Below, piece after piece: positions 62,411-64,000 of a stretch of DNA of 64,000 nucleotides. The translations under genes and the position numbers were made by a program. Under the pieces are notes generated by a model. It was not told where the DNA came from, made no database searches, and saw only the letters and a program-made list of their open reading frames with translations. Source of the stretch: an uncultured Acidimicrobiales bacterium (GTDB taxonomy: Bacteria > Actinomycetota > Acidimicrobiia > Acidimicrobiales > CATQHL01); NCBI GenBank assembly GCA_958295925.1, contig CATQHL010000001.1, forward strand, positions 2,342,780 to 2,406,779, written 5' to 3'. The first letter of the stretch is position 1. Every line of letters starts with the position of its first letter.

Positions 62411-63235
62411 GTGGCTGTTAGCACGGGCATCACTCGAATCAAGCTGGCCGTCCTGGTACTTCTCCCTGTCACGCTGGTGAGCCTGGATTTGAACGACTTT
62501 GCGCCGCTCGAACTGGGAAGGGACGCCGTTCAAGATGCCCTGAGCCCGTTGATATCGGGCGTAAGCAGAATAACAAGACCGGTGGCGGATGCCTGGAACG
62601 CGGTTGGGGGTTACGAAGAACTCAGGCAGGAGAACGAGTTGCTGCGGGCCGAGGTTGAGGAGTTGCGGGGGAGATTGTCTGAAGAGGTCAGAGACTCCGA
62701 ACTCCTTGGGCAAGTACTAGAAGAACTCGAGATCCCATACATCAACGACATGCCAAGGGCGACCGCCAGGGTCATCCGGCAACTTGGCAGCTTTTCCAGC
62801 CTGAACGTCGACCTGGACAAGGGGACAGATTCGGGCATCGAGGTGGGAATGCCGGCTGTTACCAGCGAGGGGTTGGTCGGCAGGGTGATCGAGACAAGCC
62901 GCACCCGTTCGAAAGTCCGGTTGATCACCGACAAAGACTTTGAGCTTGGCGTTCGTATCGTGGGTCTCGATACCGTTTCCGTCGCCAAGGGGGGCGGAGC
63001 CGGCAGGGCTCTGGTAGTGGGGGACGGGGTTCCGTTGTCGGTGGATGTTCGACCGGGGCTGATGATCACCACCAGCGGCATTGCAAACAGCGTCTATCCC
63101 CCCGACATACCAGTCGGGGTCATTCAGGAGATACGGGTGGATCCTGACCTCAATCAGGTGCTGTTCCTACGGCCACTTGCATCGCTGGAGGCGCTTGATT
63201 TTGTGTCGATCCTGCTATACGACAATGTGCTGTGA
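62411..63235 (+). CDS. mreC: Rod shape-determining protein MreC
   Basis: A 274-residue protein. One N-terminal membrane segment (LAVLVLLPVTLVSL) is followed by a coiled coil (about residues 70-105, ENELLRAEVEELRGRL) and the beta-rich MreC domain (VTSEGLVGRVIETSRTRSKV). It links MreB to the elongation machinery outside the membrane. Confidence 0.95.
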   Translation: MAVSTGITRIKLAVLVLLPVTLVSLDLNDFAPLELGRDAVQDALSPLISGVSRITRPVADAWNAVGGYEELRQENELLRAEVEELRGRLSEEVRDSELLGQVLEELEIPYINDMPRATARVIRQLGSFSSLNVDLDKGTDSGIEVGMPAVTSEGLVGRVIETSRTRSKVRLITDKDFELGVRIVGLDTVSVAKGGGAGRALVVGDGVPLSVDVRPGLMITTSGIANSVYPPDIPVGVIQEIRVDPDLNQVLFLRPLASLEALDFVSILLYDNVL

Positions 63236-63292
63236 CCTGATGTCCCGACCGCCCGGTAGGGGCCGTTCAAAGCTGTCGGCCAAGAATCCGTC

Positions 63293-63823
63293 ATGAACTG
63301 GAGAAAGCTGTCGATCGCTCTGCGGGTGGCAGCCGTCTTGCTGGCTGTTGGCGTACTGCAGATGGGTTTCTTCAACGAACTCAGGTTGTTCGACAGGGCT
63401 TGCGAACCGCTGCTCACGCTCGCCGCCTCAGCAGGTCTCACATTAGGGACGAGACGCGCCCTGATCGTCGGACTCTTTGCCGGGTTGCTCTACGACATAC
63501 TCTCGGGCCTGCCGATTGGGCTTGCCATGTTTGCCTACACCTTCACTGCGATAGTAGCGGGCAGGCTGGGTGAGTATGTCGCAAGAGTAAAGTGGAGGCT
63601 TGTTCCGCCACTCACAGCGCTCGGGTTCTTCATATACGTCATAGTTGGTGAGGTCTTGGGGCAGGAGAACTTCTTCGACGGGAGATTTCCGGCGACCCTG
63701 GCAGTGGTTGTGGGTTGGAGCGTCTTCCTGGCCCCGGCCATGTTTCCGCTTTCGCTCTGGATGTGGATGCAGCCAGTGCGCAAGAGGGAGGCAGCCGACC
63801 GGCCTCTCCGCTCACCGTCATGA
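63293..63823 (+). CDS. mreD: Rod shape-determining membrane protein MreD
   Basis: A 176-residue, strongly hydrophobic protein with about five membrane segments, including LIVGLFAGLLYDILSGLPIG, typical of MreD. Its TGA overlaps the next start (ATGA at 63820-63823), showing coupling to mrdA. Confidence 0.9.
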   Translation: MNWRKLSIALRVAAVLLAVGVLQMGFFNELRLFDRACEPLLTLAASAGLTLGTRRALIVGLFAGLLYDILSGLPIGLAMFAYTFTAIVAGRLGEYVARVKWRLVPPLTALGFFIYVIVGEVLGQENFFDGRFPATLAVVVGWSVFLAPAMFPLSLWMWMQPVRKREAADRPLRSPS

Positions 63824-64000
63824 GAAGATTCGCCCCTCTTGGGCTTCAAAGCAACCAGGGGCGAAAGCCTGAGGAGGGAAATTCCCGGAACCGCCCCGAC
63901 TGGCGAGGCTCTTCGGCGATGCGACTCAGCTTCATGGGGATAATCGCAGTCGGGCTGCTGGCGGCGCTGCTCGTGCGCCTGTGGTACATGCAAGTGATTT
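63820..64000 (+). CDS. mrdA: Penicillin-binding protein 2, N-terminal part only
   Basis: The frame from ATG 63820 runs to the window end (60 codons). A basic, polar start is followed by one membrane anchor (GIIAVGLLAALLVRLWYMQV) ending in the RLWYMQV motif seen at the start of class B PBPs. Position after mreD supports PBP2. The catalytic domains lie outside the window. Confidence 0.85.
   Translation, partial: MRRFAPLGLQSNQGRKPEEGNSRNRPDWRGSSAMRLSFMGIIAVGLLAALLVRLWYMQVI

Noticed and set aside
1..64000. CRISPR arrays, insertion sequences or prophage genes
   Set aside because: No regularly spaced repeats with unique spacers, no transposase or integrase motifs and no phage structural genes were seen.

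Overview
The window is about 64 kb of mostly high-GC DNA from an actinobacterium. I place it in or near the class Acidimicrobiia, probably a marine or host-associated lineage. This is inferred from the run recA / miaB-miaA-dapF-hflX-dapC-dapD-dapE, a B12-dependent ribonucleotide reductase, a glucosyl-3-phosphoglycerate synthase-like gene, many lipoproteins with Thr-rich linkers, and multiple RCC1-repeat lipoproteins. No rRNA or marker phylogeny was available to confirm it.

Layout. 1-1376 (minus): 5' part of a DUF499 ATPase gene, a family linked to anti-phage loci. 1.6-8.1 kb and 13.6-19.6 kb (minus): three degenerate copies of one cassette, made of a short conserved leader ORF, a metzincin-like protease and an RCC1-repeat lipoprotein. 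They appear to have arisen by tandem duplication next to a cobalamin ABC transporter, because a 3' fragment of its ATPase gene is carried along at 7.9-8.1 kb. 8.2-13.4 kb: a Type ISP restriction-modification gene splits the copies. Its last ~220 codons are thrown out of frame by a 16-base C tract. 19.4-22.7 kb: btuD-btuC-btuF under a cobalamin riboswitch. 22.7-29 kb: secreted esterase, acetoacetyl-CoA synthetase, CitE-like lyase, 2OG oxygenase and MsrB.

29.3-42.5 kb is a housekeeping block: recA, then miaB, miaA and the lysine/DAP genes. A restriction island sits between recA and miaB, where recX is often found. It holds a DNA methyltransferase, a BglII/BstYI-type endonuclease and a nuclease-methylase-like fusion. 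42.6-51.7 kb: a RibD-like reductase, nrdJ, gpgS, an L,D-transpeptidase, lgt, and metX behind a SAM riboswitch. 51.8-52.15 kb: tRNA-Gly, tRNA-Cys and tRNA-Val. 52.3-60.2 kb: a second defence island, with an OLD-like ATPase/TOPRIM protein and an AT-rich SIR2-HerA module. The SIR2-HerA part lies between 101-bp direct repeats that duplicate the 5' end of a YgjP-like metallopeptidase gene. 61.3-64 kb: mreB-mreC-mreD-mrdA (cut by the window end).

How the genes work together. The B12 uptake operon and NrdJ form a cobalamin-dependent theme. dapF, dapC, dapD and dapE supply meso-DAP for the wall shaped by MreBCD/PBP2 and the L,D-transpeptidase. Lgt lipidates the many lipoproteins. Four separate defence loci (DUF499, Type ISP, BglII-like island, OLD/SIR2-HerA) interrupt this otherwise ordinary backbone.
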